Shown here: positions 9,139 to 22,161 of the stretch, piece after piece
Position numbering within the stretch: position 1 is the first letter of the stretch
How the letters are laid out: each line of letters starts with the position of its first letter
Assembly (NCBI GenBank): GCA_024336345.1
Contig: JANFOG010000010.1
Span: forward strand, 1,240,001 to 1,304,000
Reading direction: 5' to 3'
Length of the DNA stretch: 64,000 nucleotides
DNA from: Mariannaea sp. PMI_226
Taxonomy: Eukaryota > Ascomycota > Sordariomycetes > Hypocreales > Nectriaceae
The notes under the pieces: generated by a model
The model's input: only the letters and a program-made list of their open reading frames with translations
Databases searched by the model: none
Told to the model about the DNA's origin: nothing
Made by a program: the position numbers and the translations under genes

Positions 9139-12083
9139 TATGTATACGCGAGAGTAGTAGGTACAAAAAAAAGAAAGATATAAAAAAATAAAAAAAGGCT
9201 AATAAGACACACCCATTATGAATACATCTATAACTCGCAGTTGAAAATTTTTACTTCTCTACAGTAAGTGACAAGAGATCGATTATGAGCATAGCACTAA
9301 TTACCTATTATCCGTTACGATTACATCTCCGAGGCATACGGCCGTAGAGTCACTTGAGGTGGGTGAATCGGACAAAGTACACCTCCATTCCATGCTACTC
9401 TCCTCTCCATTGCGGCCTCTGGGGAGAAAAAAAATTTAAGGAATTCTTCCGCCATTTGTCGGCGACAGGGTAGCAGGGGTTTGCGCAAAGGCAGCACGAA
9501 GTAGGCATGTGGTCTAGTCTCCTGCATTCGAATGAATAGGTTTTTTGAGAGATAAAATGAATACCTAGGTGGAGATGTGAATGGAATACAAGTCCCTGTC
9601 TACTACTTCCATTCTCACCTATAGAACACATAAGCCATCATTGATAGTTGCTACAACAACGGAGTTGATTGCCCAATTCTAATAGCTCGCTTGGGTTTTT
9701 CCTCTGTCCCCCTTGATGACAAGAGGATTTGATTCTAATCCTGATCTTTCTCCGTGTGTTTCCGGGACAAAATCGGCCTAGCTGACTGTATTGTTCTCGC
9801 ATCGTCACATAGGCAGCTACTAATCTTTCATATCGTGCTTGATACAGACCCATGCAATTTAGAGATTTCTAGTAACTTAGTATTTGCGAGCTATACGACT
9901 TGTTTCTCGAAAGCCCATCTCGCTGTTCGCTTTTCGCTGCTCGCTGTTCGTCTCTAATCAGAAAAATGATTCCATTCAATTCCGCTCAGTAATTACTGTT
10001 CCTTGTAGATTTTCCTATCTCCGACGTCATTATGTGTAAAGCCGTGTTCTGAGCTTCCTCTTCTGGGCTGTATGATGTGCAAAGCTTCAGCGATCCTTGT
10101 GGGCCTATAATTTTTTCGCCCACGCACGCGCACACGCACCTCTGGCGGCAAGCTTGGTAACGGCCCGCTGGTGCAAGGCATGGCGAGCCGCTAAAAGTCT
10201 GAGCTATCCCTTACTTCGAATAGGCCTCTTTTCTCCCTCCAACGGCGGACGTTTTAAGATAGAAGCTTGCCTCTACGAAACTAGCAGCGCCTAGGCAGCT
10301 GATATTATTCCTAGTTTAATAGTTAAAATCCACTCTCCTCGTCTGCCCAGTGCCGCCTCCTCGCATTGCAGGAGGTTGATAAATATGCCCTTTCTTGACA
10401 ACTCATGCCTAGGAACTTTTTCCTAGCGTGGCATCTTAGGAAGGTATTATATATATCTGCTCATCATTGAGACAGGGCAGCATCAGGTTCTTGGTTCTTG
10501 GCATGCTTCTCTTGTCTAGATCCTGACCTTATTAGAGTCTGGTGTCAGTGAGGCAGGTCTTGTTTTCCTTGAACAGGTATGTCATAGAATAAATGTCCCT
10601 GTTTCGGCTATCTTATACCCCTGTGAGCCGACACAAACCCTGGGGTCGTTTTTGAATACTCCAACAGACAGGGCATTGAGCAGTGGATATTATCAAGTTG
10701 CAACGATCTCAGGATTATTAATCAACTAGCTCTCAGCACTAGGATCAATATATAACCCAACACTCCTCCCATTATAGAAGCTAACGAATATATAGTAGGT
10801 AGTTGATCCTCCCCTTTACATGCAGTATATTGGCCCCATGAATAAGGAGGCGTAGCACGTTGATCTTCTTTCAAAAAAAGGCAAGTGCCCTTTGGCAGCA
10901 TGATACGTACCAGCTCCTGTATACGTATTCTTTGTTTGCTTGAGATGCCTGCATGATCCTGAGAACCAGGCCGACCTTAGGCTTTAGAATAATCGTCCTT
11001 TCTACAACCTACATTTCTGGCCTTGTGTGACTTGGATCACCTTATTTCCCGCATTTCTATCGACGAAATTTACCTTACACGTGTAATAGATGGGCTTGGA
11101 GCTGTTACATATCATCTCAAATTAGCTGCGATTCCATTTCCCAATACCATTTCTACCGCTTGAATCTACTATGTACACACTCCGTTGAAATCAGATGAGC
11201 CGTCCTCCAAAACGCAAGCAAACACAGTAGGGAGGAACATAGTCAGATAGAGAACAGCACTACTGAAGTACAAGACGGGAAAGGGTTCCCAGATTGTGAT
11301 AGTATTGGTTGGTTAGAATTGAAAAGATTTCGAAAGAAGTATGATCCAGTTACCGAGGATATAAACGAGTTACATAACCTGATATGCCGGAATGACTGAT
11401 CGTCTGTATTCATAGGCTCGCTCTCATGATATGACAATCCGTTGCCTGTTCCCTCACGGAAACCGGAAGAAGACTTTATCAGTCATGGTTACACCCACGC
11501 ACACACAACTTCGGAAAATGCCACGGCCCGAAATCGGGACCTATCCCGTGCTTATCCTACCGTATATCGAAAGGGTGACTCAGTACTTGCATATAGAATC
11601 CGCTGACTCACGTTCGCATAACTGCTCCTAAAACAGGGATTAAATGAATAAGTAACTCGTATTGGATTACTCCATCTAGACTTTGGATGGGCATCTAGCT
11701 ACTTCCCCTTGAGTCATGACTTTAGTCACCAGACTCAGTTTATACAGGAACAGAGACTGTTTCCACATGATTCAAACAGTAAACATGCTGATTCTCTTGT
11801 CAATATCAAATCCGGAACTACCTAGTTCGTCCCTTTAGGAGAACAAATATTCAGACCGTTACACCCATAATCAGCCCGGTGGGCTCAGTTTCTCTAAATA
11901 CTCTTGAGCCCATGCCATCATATTCCCTCCTCATCAAATCCGGCCATTGAGTCGTTATGCACCATTCCATTGCAGAAACTCCATCCTTTCCAACAGTCCT
12001 GAAGACGGTTCATCTAGACTTTTATTGCTTTTTCTCAGGTTTCCAACCCGAAAAACCTATTCCCACACTGTCTTGAACACTCC

Positions 12084-12117
<34 letters not shown>

Positions 12118-12197
12118 ATGCGTATGTATATGTTGGCTGTGCGAGTTGGTGAGTAGCACGTAGGCCTTGCCCAAGTAACTCAGCTCACACTCACGGG
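9139..12197. other. Gene-poor AT-rich block
   Basis: I see no gene over about 3 kb. Open frames are short and unlike known proteins. It may hold decayed mobile-element sequence, but no terminal repeats or element proteins can be pointed to by eye. Confidence 0.4.
12082..12132. repeat. (TA)n(TG)n compound microsatellite
   Basis: A run of TA dinucleotides passes directly into a run of TG dinucleotides and then a degenerate TATG tail. It lies just downstream of the bHLH gene's stop codon. Confidence 0.9.
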
Positions 12198-13170
12198 TCA
12201 CACTCCGCACGCAGCTAATCTGCCTCTCAACTCCATCCCTTCCATCTCCAACCTCCCCATCTGCCTCTCCAGCGTCCTGATGCGCTCCGTCGCCAGATCC
12301 AGTACCTCCGCCTTGCTAACTCTCTTCTCCCCGATCCCGTCCTTCCGGCCGCCCGCCACCCCCGTTGGCGGAGGGAGTACGGCCAGCAGCCGCTCAAAGT
12401 GCAGGTTCAGTCGCTTTCGGTACTGCTGCTCTACTTGGTTGTGTGCCGCCCGGGCCTTTACGTCCTCTTCCGTCTCCGTGGGACGCTGCGGAACCATAGT
12501 GGGCCCTTTGCGTGGCGCGCGGGATGCGGTGCGGAGCTGAGCCACGGAACGCTTCTTGGCCCTGGTTGTCGTTACGGCACTGTGTCTGCTGCTGCTGCTG
12601 CATCGAAGTGGATGCTGCTCCTCCTCTTCTTCTCGGGGCGAGGAGTCATCAGAAAAGTCGTCTGCCATGGGGGGCGTCGGTAGAAACGCCGGCTGTGCGG
12701 GCCACATCCCCCCTGGAGTGTATAGACTGGGACTCGGGTCGCTGGTGACGCTATATTGATCAGAGAGAGCGACGGAGCCTCTTTGTCTCATAGAGAGCGG
12801 AAACTGTCCAGCTGTTGGGACGTCCCCGACAGAATAGTTACTCGAAGGGTAGTCTCCGAGGGTGTGGTCAAAGTAGAAGTCTCCTATTGGAGACGGGAAT
12901 AGCGAGTTATCAAGGCTTGGGGTTTCTGGAGAGTGCAGATTCGTCTGGTATGGGGAACGAGTCAGCGGGGTTTGAACTTTCTTCGAGTGTGTTCCGTTCA
13001 TTGTGATAAATGCGACTTACCGGTGATTCGGCACCATAAGGACTGGCATCTTGCCCTGTATATGGCATTGCCGAGGCTACAATGCCTCCCATCCAGCAAC
13101 TTTCGCTGCCAATCCCTCTGTGGCTAATTGAGGCCCCGTCGCGGGAAGCCTCAAGGTATGTCGAAGTCAT
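12198..13170 (-). CDS. bHLH transcription factor
   Basis: Two exons on the minus strand, 13170-13021 and 12944-12198, give 298 aa. The 76-nt intron (GTAAGT, CTGAC branch point, CATACCAG) joins in phase 0. The N-terminal 200 residues are Ser/Pro-rich with an acidic EEEEE patch and low order, as in activation regions. The bHLH lies near residues 214-285: basic region with AHNQVEQQYRKRLN, helix 1 HFERLLAVLP, a Gly-rich loop, helix 2 SKAEVLDLATERIRTLE, and a short leucine-bearing coil. The HNxxEQxYRxRLN pattern resembles fungal SREBP-like or so-called GlcD-gamma HLH factors. It is nuclear by function. A Met four codons upstream (13182) is an alternative start. It lies about 3 kb from the UstYa-like gene; any regulatory link is conjecture. 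Confidence 0.85.
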
Positions 13171-16100
13171 GATATTATGCATTGTGTGTGAAACGGGGAA
13201 GAAAAAATTATCGTCAAGAAATCCAGTGTCGGCCAGCAAACACAATCATCACGCAAGCAGTCTTTGCTTTCTGCTTGTTGGTTGCTTTTTCTCTTTCTCT
13301 TGTTTTCTCTTCTGTCTGCGTTATCTTCTTTTTCTTTTCTTCTCCTTTCCTTTTCCTTGAGTCAATTCTGGCTTTCACACGCAGTTTAGGAGTCGGCAAT
13401 GCTTAAGTCTCGAAGCAGGACGGGTCTTTTGTCGGGTCGAGAAGCATAAATCCATCTCACGTAGTTGGTTCCTCCCTTATTGTTTCCTTGCGCTTTATGT
13501 AAAAGCTCCCCCCGTCAAGTATTACGTTCCTTATATACGTCCGTGTGTGGGTGTGCGGATGATACAGGGAACGGGCAGGCAACGAGGCAAGTTTTCTCTG
13601 TCGAGGGGAGATGTAAAGCAAAACAGGGTGGACGCAGGCCCTTTATATAGTTATTGAAAAGTCGTTCTACTTTTTCCCATTGATGCTCAGCTGCCAAGGC
13701 TCCTCTGGCACTCTCACGTGGTACACGCCAGCGCGGGGGGTGGTCCCGGGCCAAACCCATGGGGCATACTCAGAAAGGCGAAATTTCCTTGGCTGGTACG
13801 GTAGACGGGGCAATGGGAGCTCGGCGGGCAGACCAGAGTTGCATCCCTCTCAATGCATCCCGTGCGGCATAGCCGAGGGGACCAGTTGGGCTGACACAGG
13901 TTTGAAAAGAGAGCTACGTACGAGAGTTGGGAGTCAAGGAAAATATAATAAATAAAAATAATAATAATAACGAACCTGGTGAAGACGTATATTTCTGAAT
14001 AATCCTTTTGGTCGAGGGTGTTTCATCGCCAAGCATTCTTGGCCAAGAGTCATTCAAGTGGGAATTGATGAGTAAATGCCAAGATTCATTCATCCATTTT
14101 ACATGCTTGATACGTAAGGGAAACAGACTCTTTTGCCTGATCTTACGAAGCCTTTTTTTTTTTTTTTGGGAAAAGCAATCTGCTTATTTACGGGAATCAA
14201 ATAAGAATAACAAAAGGAACGAGCAAAAATAGCTAATGAATGAATTACGAAAAGGCTTGTGATGTGTAAAGCAGTGACGCATCCAGCTAGGTGCCCGTCA
14301 AGGGCCACAACACCGGACTTTCATCTCACATGGCGTGAGAACGAAAGCACATCAAGCCAAACAACATGGGCACAAGGTTTGACTGACAGGGATCCTCTCT
14401 CCATTCTTCTCCCCATGGGACAAAAGACAAAATATTTGGGGTTACCCCTCACCCGCGCATGATTTTGAGGGAACAAAAGACGTGGAGAAGATTGGCGATG
14501 ATGGAGGAACAGAGATTTCCTCTTGTTGCGTGAGATTGGCAAGAGATTATGGGAGATGCCTTGTTGCAGGATGCCAAAGCCAGATTAGCTGGTGTGTACC
14601 AGATGGGCGGACAGAAAACGAGGCTAGTAAACAGATCGTCCTGCAACTAGAAAAACGATTCCTTGCATGTTGGAGAATTTGGGGAATTTGGAGATTCTTT
14701 CAAAGCTGGATACGGAAAAGGGTAGAGCGTTCGTACTAAGGTAGCCATGACAGGAGTCTTTCATCACGGCTCTGTCTTCCCCCCCTCCCTTCTTCGGTCT
14801 GCCGGTGTTATCAACGTATCCCGCATCTACAAAGCATAACTCTTCCAAGAAACTGCTCAATAACATCGACCAAGTAGACTTACAATCCTTGTCGACGAGT
14901 CGTTCGTTCACCCTCTCCGTCCGTCCGCCCGCGGGGGTGAGTTCGAAGAATCCTCTACTTCTTCAAGCCGACAGATGGCCCAGGCGCTTCAAGGCCCAGG
15001 CTCGAGAGACCCATCAAAAATGGGACAAAACAACCCACCTCCCAAAATATAACTCGATCACCTCTCAGTAAACTCGATCAGCTCTTGGATTCATTCATTC
15101 ACCTGGGCCGCGGCCTTGGCTCGGCATCCTCGCTTGGCACTCGGCGTGTTGCCTCATGGGCCCATTCGCAGCCATCATCATCTCACCACCACGAGCACCT
15201 CCCTTGGCAATCCCGGCCCACGGCCCTTGCGTATCTCGTTATGCATCTGAAGATGCCAGGACCGAATGGCATTGAAAATCCCAACTCCCTTCTCCAAGCG
15301 GTCAAGGAAAATTGCCGCGGTGCTGCTGCTTCTCTGGTTTTCACTTTCGTCCGAGGCCTGCTGTCCCCAAAATACCCGAGTCGTTAGCCGACGAAGTGCA
15401 GGCCATCGCCCAGACTGTGCAGACGCATGCTACTCTCCATCTTCTTTCTCACGGCATTCCCCAGTTCTTTCCCCAGTGAAATAAAAGAAATCAAGAATTA
15501 AAACAGGGAAAGAAAGAAAAAAAAAGGAAAAAAAAGCAAGATCATCGTTTGCAAGCTTGATCCCATCTAAGGATCTATCTTTATTGGATCTCCCACTCCA
15601 TACCCTTTTTTTCTTCCCCAGAAACCACACTACAGTTACCATCCCTCAGCCCTACCCGCAAGTTACCGTAGCGGATGCTGCTAGGGCCAATTACGATGCA
15701 TCATAGCAGTAAGCCCGCGCTGTGCGTGAGGGGGAATTAACGTGAACTGCAGGGGTAATCATGAACTTGTTGATGCAGCTTTTGGGTTCTTTTTTTCTGA
15801 GCTAAGGAAAAAAAACTCCGAATTTCTCGGTATTTCTCTCTTCTCCCTCTTGTGACAGCGGGAGTGGAAGCTTTGGGGAAACTCGAATCTCGGGGACCCT
15901 GCGCGTCACCTTAATTACCTAGGGACCTAGATTCGGGGGAGGCGTCTGGGGGTGGGCTGCGCTGAGGGGCGTGCTGACACAAACAACCTTCTTTACATTG
16001 AAGACTGCAGGTGAGCTCGCGCAATGGAAGGATCATTACCTGCGGATTACAGCTAACTCAAAAGGTACCTAACCTACAGTAGGTATCCACGTATCTTACG

Positions 16101-16521
16101 TGCCTTCTGTAGCTTGCTGGTCCAAGGTAGCCAAGCATCCATCTCACGTCACACCTGCCCTCCGCTGTCATAACAGTCATGGCTAAGGATGAAATTTAAG
16201 AGACAGGCGAAAAATATCATTTGATTTTTCCCCTACCAAGGGCTAGCTAAGGACGGGATGTAGCGTGGATGGGACAAGATGTCCATTTGAAAAGTGACGA
16301 CCTTCCCAACCATGATTACACTGGAACCGAGCTAGGATCGCGACATCCACCGGGATGCCTCCATTACCTGGTGCGAATCTGAGCACCATCTAACCACCAA
16401 AACCACAGACCAGAGACAAAGGGGAATATAGAAGTCGCAGCCTCTGACACTTTCGTGTAATGCTTCAGCGATGCAGGAAGCTGGCTTGAAAGCCAGAGAC
16501 GCCGATAATGTCTTGTTACAC
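13171..16521. other. Intergenic region, bHLH promoter and unassigned sequence
   Basis: The left part is the bHLH promoter with CT-rich tracts on the plus strand (13265-13360), that is AG-rich on the coding strand. I see no supportable gene in the remaining 3 kb. Open frames at 14805-15387 lack signatures. Confidence 0.4.
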
Positions 16522-17455
16522 TCAAGCGGCAAGCTCGTCGGCCTCCTCAGCGCTCTCGACAACCTTCGCCTTCTTTGCTGGGGGCTCATCCTCTGTTGGT
16601 AGAAGAAGCGTGTCAGCGATGCTATTTCGGTACGCAGTGACTAGAATGTGAGAAGAAAAAAATAACTTACCAGTAGGTTCTCCCTCATCGAGGGCCTCGG
16701 TGGCGCGTTTGCCGTTTGTCTGCTTGCCGTTGGCAGCTTCGTTTTCATCGTCAGCATCGACGTCTTCCTCTCCCTCCTCATCTTCCTCTTCCTCTTCTTC
16801 TTCTCCATCTTCATCGGCAGCAGCCTTGGCCTTAGCCTTAGCCTTCTTGCCGTTGGTCTCTACCTCGCCATTGGCGTTTTCAGCACCCTCATCTTCGTCT
16901 TCTTCCTCATCTTCCTCGGCATCCTCCTCCTCATCTTCATCCTCTTCGTCATTTCTTCCAGCTTCGTCATCGGTGGAGACATACCTAAGTACGGTGGCTC
17001 GGTCAGCAGGAGGACATGGCAAGTCATGAACCTAAGTGATGGGGGGTGGCAATCGATCATGACCGTCCAAAGAAAAAAAAAAGTATAGGGGAGCATTGGG
17101 GAACGATGGGAGGTGGTTGGATGATTCCCATCGCTTGCATCGTAATGTGCGTGACACCCGAATTGGCGATGAGGCTGCTGGTGCATGGCACATGCGACGT
17201 CACTTTGGGCGCATCGCATCACTTTGCATTCGCGCTTGCGCATTGGCCCCAAGCTTGCGCAAGTCCATTTGCGACAGCAACAGCGACAGCAATTGCGCCA
17301 ACCACCACGAGAAATAGGGGGATAAAATAATAACAGGGAAAAGGGACACGGTCAAAGGGCAAAGCAACTTACTCCTCTTCCTCCTCGCCATCGGACTCCT
17401 CAGGGAGGGAGACGAGTTCCTCCTCCTCTTCTTGACCTCGTCGGCTGCGGACCAT
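16522..17455 (-). CDS. Glu/Asp-rich acidic protein of unknown function
   Basis: Three exons on the minus strand, 17455-17373, 16984-16671 and 16592-16522, give 155 aa. Splice sites are GTAAGT...ACTTAG (388 nt, CTGAC branch) and GTAAGT...CAACAG, and frames join in phases 2 and 1. More than a third of residues are Glu or Asp, in long runs. Basic interruptions (GKKAKAKAKA, AKKAKVV) could act as nuclear signals. No folded domain or histone-chaperone motif can be recognised. Such composition is found in histone chaperones and nucleolar proteins, so a nuclear chaperone-like role is a guess. The unusually long first intron for this genome should be checked with transcripts. The alternative is two shorter exons with a different first exon. 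Confidence 0.65.
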
Positions 17456-20400
17456 TGTGGATATTTTGGGGGAGGACTGTTTGACGGTGGATGTTGTGGT
17501 ATTGCGACAGTTGGCAGCAATGATGAGAAAGTTGGGAAGAGAAAATCGGTCAATTCAGAGCTGACGGAAAATGGAGGATGATGAGAAGGGAAAAAAGGAA
17601 AAAGAATTCAGGTGTGTGTGTGTGTGAGGGAGAGAGGAAGAGAGAGGAGAGAGAGGGCGAAGAGCAGAGACAGGCAGGGGAGCGAACACCAAAGGGAGCG
17701 GGCGACGGCAGGATACTGTGTGAGTGGAGGGAAGCTCAAGAGGAAAAGCTTGCTTCGGGGGCGTCGACCTGTTACTCCCTGGGACCTGGACGAAGAGGTA
17801 CCACAAGCTTAGAGCAGTGGGCACACACTGAAAATGAAAAGCACGGGGAGAGCTGTCTGAGTGCTCCGGACTTCTAGGGAGGGAGGGAGGGGGGAGAGAG
17901 AGCGAAATGGGCGAGGCGACGGCGCAACGGAGCAGCACCGTCCTCTCAGTGGTGGGTTCCTGCTGTGCCAATTGCAGATGTCAATAAGTCATCATCACTG
18001 CCGTCGCCTTTAATCGCCAAATCCGCCCATCGCGTTTCACTCGGGACACTCCTAGGGAGTCTAGAGGCGAGCTTGAAATTGTCTGCGGGAGGCTTTGGTG
18101 TGAATGCGAATGCACTTTGCGCGTTGCTCCGCGTGTCTGGGGCGGGCTAGGCAACGGATAGTGCGGGCGCAAACAGCGATGGGAGTGAGATACATCAGAA
18201 TTGGCAGAGGCAGTGTAAGAACTCGAGGTAGAGCTCTATCATGCTCTCCCCACAAACATTCACTAACTAGACTTCGATGTCGGGAGGGTGCGTGGCTGTG
18301 GATGGGCGTGTGAGTGGACTTTGGGTGGTGTGGGTAATGTTGTGCTTCCCTCTTGTTTTGTCTCGTCCTAAACTCACTTGACGCAGCAAAGTCCGTAGTA
18401 ATTAGCCAAACAAGCCAAGTTGGTCAGCAACCAGGCCAACAATAGTCGAGAGACACAGGCTAGCTAGGTAGGATCGGAGTATCGGAGTATCGACTCGCTC
18501 AACTGCTCGAGGGTCGAGGCACTGGCGAGCGACCAATCAGCTAAGCCAATCCCACCTGATCAACTTGTTTGACCGGTTCCGGGAACAGTTAAATAAGGGG
18601 CTTCTCCGTTTAACTTTGCTTCTGTTTTTTCAGACTGCATTCGGGTTAGGGCGTGTCTATATCCGTACAAGATAGTCGATTCACTTTGAGCTGTCGCTGG
18701 GAGGTCGCTGGGAGGTGAGTACGGCATAGGATAGGTCCTGTAGGTCGTAGTAGGGAGAAAGGTACGTAGTAGTTGCACTTTGCGCCGGTGGGATTCGCTG
18801 GGGGGTTGGGAGGACACCAGGAGCAAGTCAGCCGGCTCCCCTTCTCCGTCACCTCGAAGCTGGGCTGGGTTGTAGCCTGTCGCTCTCAAGCTGGCTTGAG
18901 GAGCACACAATTGTGACGTAAGGGTGGCCTTGGCCGCTCACCATTTTGAACTGATCAAGGCTCAGCTGAGCCTGGTGAGTGTACACTCTCAGGGGCTGCT
19001 CGTTTCCGTTGCCTGCCCCCCGTTGCCTGCCCCTTTGCCAGGTCGGGCCATTCATAAGACTCGGATCATTTTCTTCCCCCCAATTATGCCGTCCATCAAA
19101 ACAACGGCGAGCAAACAGATAATATGTCACAAGGGTGCGCACATGAGCTTAGATTGAGAAATGCCAGTCTGCTCACTGGGTCGATATATTAAACAGCAAT
19201 GTGAGAATGAGCTGCGGCTGTGCAGAGGGAAACATCCCCTAGAAATTCCTTCTCATGTATGACGGCAGGAGGCAGTAAGAGCTTAAGCTCAAGAAGCTTG
19301 GACCTCCGGCGCTTTATCCGGAATTTCTCCGAGAGATCGATCGATTTCGTTGCTCAAAGACCGTGGAAAGACCACAGGAAGTCCCAAGGACGGAACCGCA
19401 GATAGCGCGACGGTGCGACCCTGCAGAAGTCAGGGAGAGAGGAGGAAAAAAAATAACAACTTCCCGGGGTGATGATGAGCGAGCATGGTTAATCCCTCAC
19501 AATTTCAAAAGCTCTGTGAGTCTATTGGGTAGCACAGGGAGGAAGGTACGGCAGGAGCAGCGAAACGCTCGAACCATGTAAGCCGGCGCGCACATCAGAG
19601 TGCAGGTCCGGCACGTTCTCAAGGGCCGATGTGAAAATGCTGAGTCATCTTGTCCAGCATCGTCTTCCTTGGAATCTTTTCACCAATAATCAACGATGGT
19701 AGGATTTGCCTTAACCTTACTGCTAGATTCAGAACTAAGATTTCGTTCCATATTGGAGTCAAGAGTGCTTAGAGTGTTTCCCATGAGACAGGCCAGGTGA
19801 TATCAGTACGGGGATCATGTATAGGCCAGATAAAGCAAGCTCATAACACCCCATAGGCGTTTGCACAATGAGTCAAGTTGATCCAACATTGCTTCAACTA
19901 AATATGGGCAGCGGCATGCTTAGCTTCGATACCTAGGGCCTTCCGGGTGCTCATCATTGAAAATATATTAGCCAGAGATTCCCCACGATTCGGACCAAAG
20001 ACCTGAGATAACCATTCCTCATATGTCGATGAGGATCTCCAAAAGCGACAGCAAGGCCTAACATATAGCTAACAGGGGCGCGCTGAGTAGATTTGGTTCA
20101 ACTCGATAGTGTACGCCTGACATATATGTTCTTGACCTTCCTTGTTGAGCGTCAGAGATATAAAATCGTCTTTTCTAGTCTTGTTTAGGAACTGATAGTT
20201 TGAGGATGTAGCTATGAACTTCCCATGCGTTATAGAAAGTCATAGTAATTTACTTGTCTTAAGTAAGGAGTGAATCTGAACGGGTATAGCAATATTTGAA
20301 TACCAAAAAGACGTATTAAACATATCCCCCTTTCTATGTATAAGGCGTGTGGCACTTTACTCCCACCAAAGCGGACATCCTGAGGAATATCAACTTTCAA

Positions 20401-21552
20401 ACTAGTTGGGTGCATTCTCCATATGATTAAAGTGTAACAGTATTGAAGTCGCAGACCTAGACACAACTTTCATATTCACTATCAGCGCAGTGAAAGGCAA
20501 GAAAACGGAAGTTGCTTGCCATTTGGTTCTGATGATACTAGCAACTGTGTATGGGGGAGCCAAATCTTTCATGGTTGTTATTTTCCTGCTTCCTGAGAGC
20601 AGATCTAAGATAGTGCACTGGACGACGACCTGATCATAGCTTCGTCCTAGCGCTTCACAAAGGACTAAGAGTGCGAATCAAAAAGCGAACGGTACCCAAA
20701 TAGACAACTGGAAACACATACCTAGAGTATGTTATCTATCTCAAATACCTTGGACAACAAATAATTCTAGCATGAATAGACATCACACCGTCGTAGATTT
20801 CAAATACCATCTACCCACGAAACTTACCATTTGACAGGAATCAATGAGTGTTGCTAGTATCTTTTTATTCCGTACTATACTCAGCTCCGTTAAATTTACC
20901 CAGACGAGAACTTGCGGTATACAAAAAGCACGCAACCAAAGTATCACTTACTCCTACCTACAATACGTATATAAAAGCTGAGAGGGGAGAACACTGGACA
21001 AAGAGATGATTTTTTCATTAATATATTATACAATTCTAATATACTCGCTGGTGAAAAACTCGTCTACCACCCTAGGCTAGAGGGCGAGATTGACATAAGA
21101 GTGTGGCGGCTGATGTGACCTGTTAGGTGATCTTTCTTTTCGCGTTACACGAAGAGATGTCCCCGGGAACGGTCCTGCCCATTGATTGGTGTTACAAAGT
21201 ATGTGCATGAAGCTATATTCCAGTTTAGTTGAGGATGGTTTGTATCTCAGGGTTACCTCCCGGAACACACGCTGACTGGTTGCCAGATCAGATACGCGAT
21301 GGCAGCTCCCGGAGTAATCCACAGCGTTGACGGCGAGAATTTACGTCTCTGCGCTAAGCCAGTCAAGAAGACCCGACGTCTTGGCTGCAAGCCTCTGGCT
21401 AAGCTTGAACGCCAGCTACATGTTGTGATGACGTATGGAGGTCGTTCGCAAACATGCAATGCAGATCTCAGGCTACTCTCGACTAGCTAATGGTTCTGCA
21501 CAGCAGATTATGGCGAAAATCGAGGTGCGGGTATCGTGTAGCAGATGGCATG
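17456..21552. other. Gene-poor block
   Basis: Contains the promoter of the acidic-protein gene, with a TG microsatellite at about 17610-17627 and GA-rich tracts. From about 19.6 to 21.5 kb the sequence becomes AT-rich with only short open frames. I see no gene. Confidence 0.4.
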
Positions 21553-22161
21553 TTATAACTTCGCCTTCAGCTTGACTTCTTCTTCCTCCTCCTCTTCCTT
21601 CATGATGGCAGCAATATTCCGCCGCAGATCTTCTGCCAAATAATGCGCATCATCCTCGTCCAATTCCTCCCGTTTCCCCCTCCCAAACATGGTAAAGCTT
21701 TCGCTATATCGGCCGCTCGCTCTAATGTCGGGGCGGGGAATAATATGATAGTGCATGTGCGGTACGACCTGGGCTGCAGCAGCACCGTTATTTTGCACGA
21801 CATTCCAGTCGTCTACGCCAGTTGTGCGGGTCATTGCTTTAGATAATATGCGCAGATAACGGCCAAGTTGAGCTGCCTCGTCTGCCGTGACGTCGCTGAG
21901 CTTCTCGCGATGTTCGCGTGGACACAAGAGAAGATGGCCATGGCTGAGAGGGAGGATATCGAGAAAGGCGACGAGATCAGGGGTAGAGAGAACGATATAG
22001 GCGGAGGGCGAGATAAGCTCAGGGTCGATGGAGTGAGAGGACTGTTCTGGAGGCTCGGTAGGGTTGTAGGGCTCGTAGGCGTGCGCGATGATGCAGAAGG
22101 GACAGGCGCAGTCGGGCGGAGCGGCTGAGGGATCGAAGAGTGTGGGTGGCGGGTGGCCCAT
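21553..22161 (-). CDS. HIT-family nucleotide hydrolase/transferase
   Basis: Single-exon gene of 202 aa. The histidine triad is clear at residues 135-139, HMHYH, within VVPHMHYHIIPRP, preceded by the typical PLSHGHLLLCPREH strand-loop (residues 71-84) and VVQNNG. HIT proteins bind nucleotides and hydrolyse or transfer NMP groups, using the triad's middle histidine as nucleophile. N-terminal Cys18, Cys20 and Cys23 (CACPFC) could form a metal site, as in some fungal HIT proteins. The C-terminus ends in a Glu run and a Lys-rich tail. The start at 22161 is the only in-frame ATG before the domain. Whether it is Hint-like or Fhit-like is not certain. Confidence 0.9.
   Translation of the reverse strand: MGHPPPTLFDPSAAPPDCACPFCIIAHAYEPYNPTEPPEQSSHSIDPELISPSAYIVLSTPDLVAFLDILPLSHGHLLLCPREHREKLSDVTADEAAQLGRYLRILSKAMTRTTGVDDWNVVQNNGAAAAQVVPHMHYHIIPRPDIRASGRYSESFTMFGRGKREELDEDDAHYLAEDLRRNIAAIMKEEEEEEEVKLKAKL

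Noticed and set aside
16020..16050. GGAAGGATCATTA, identical to the 3' end of 18S rRNA
   Set aside because: Only about 13 bases match and the neighbouring rRNA and ITS sequence is absent, so chance is likely.
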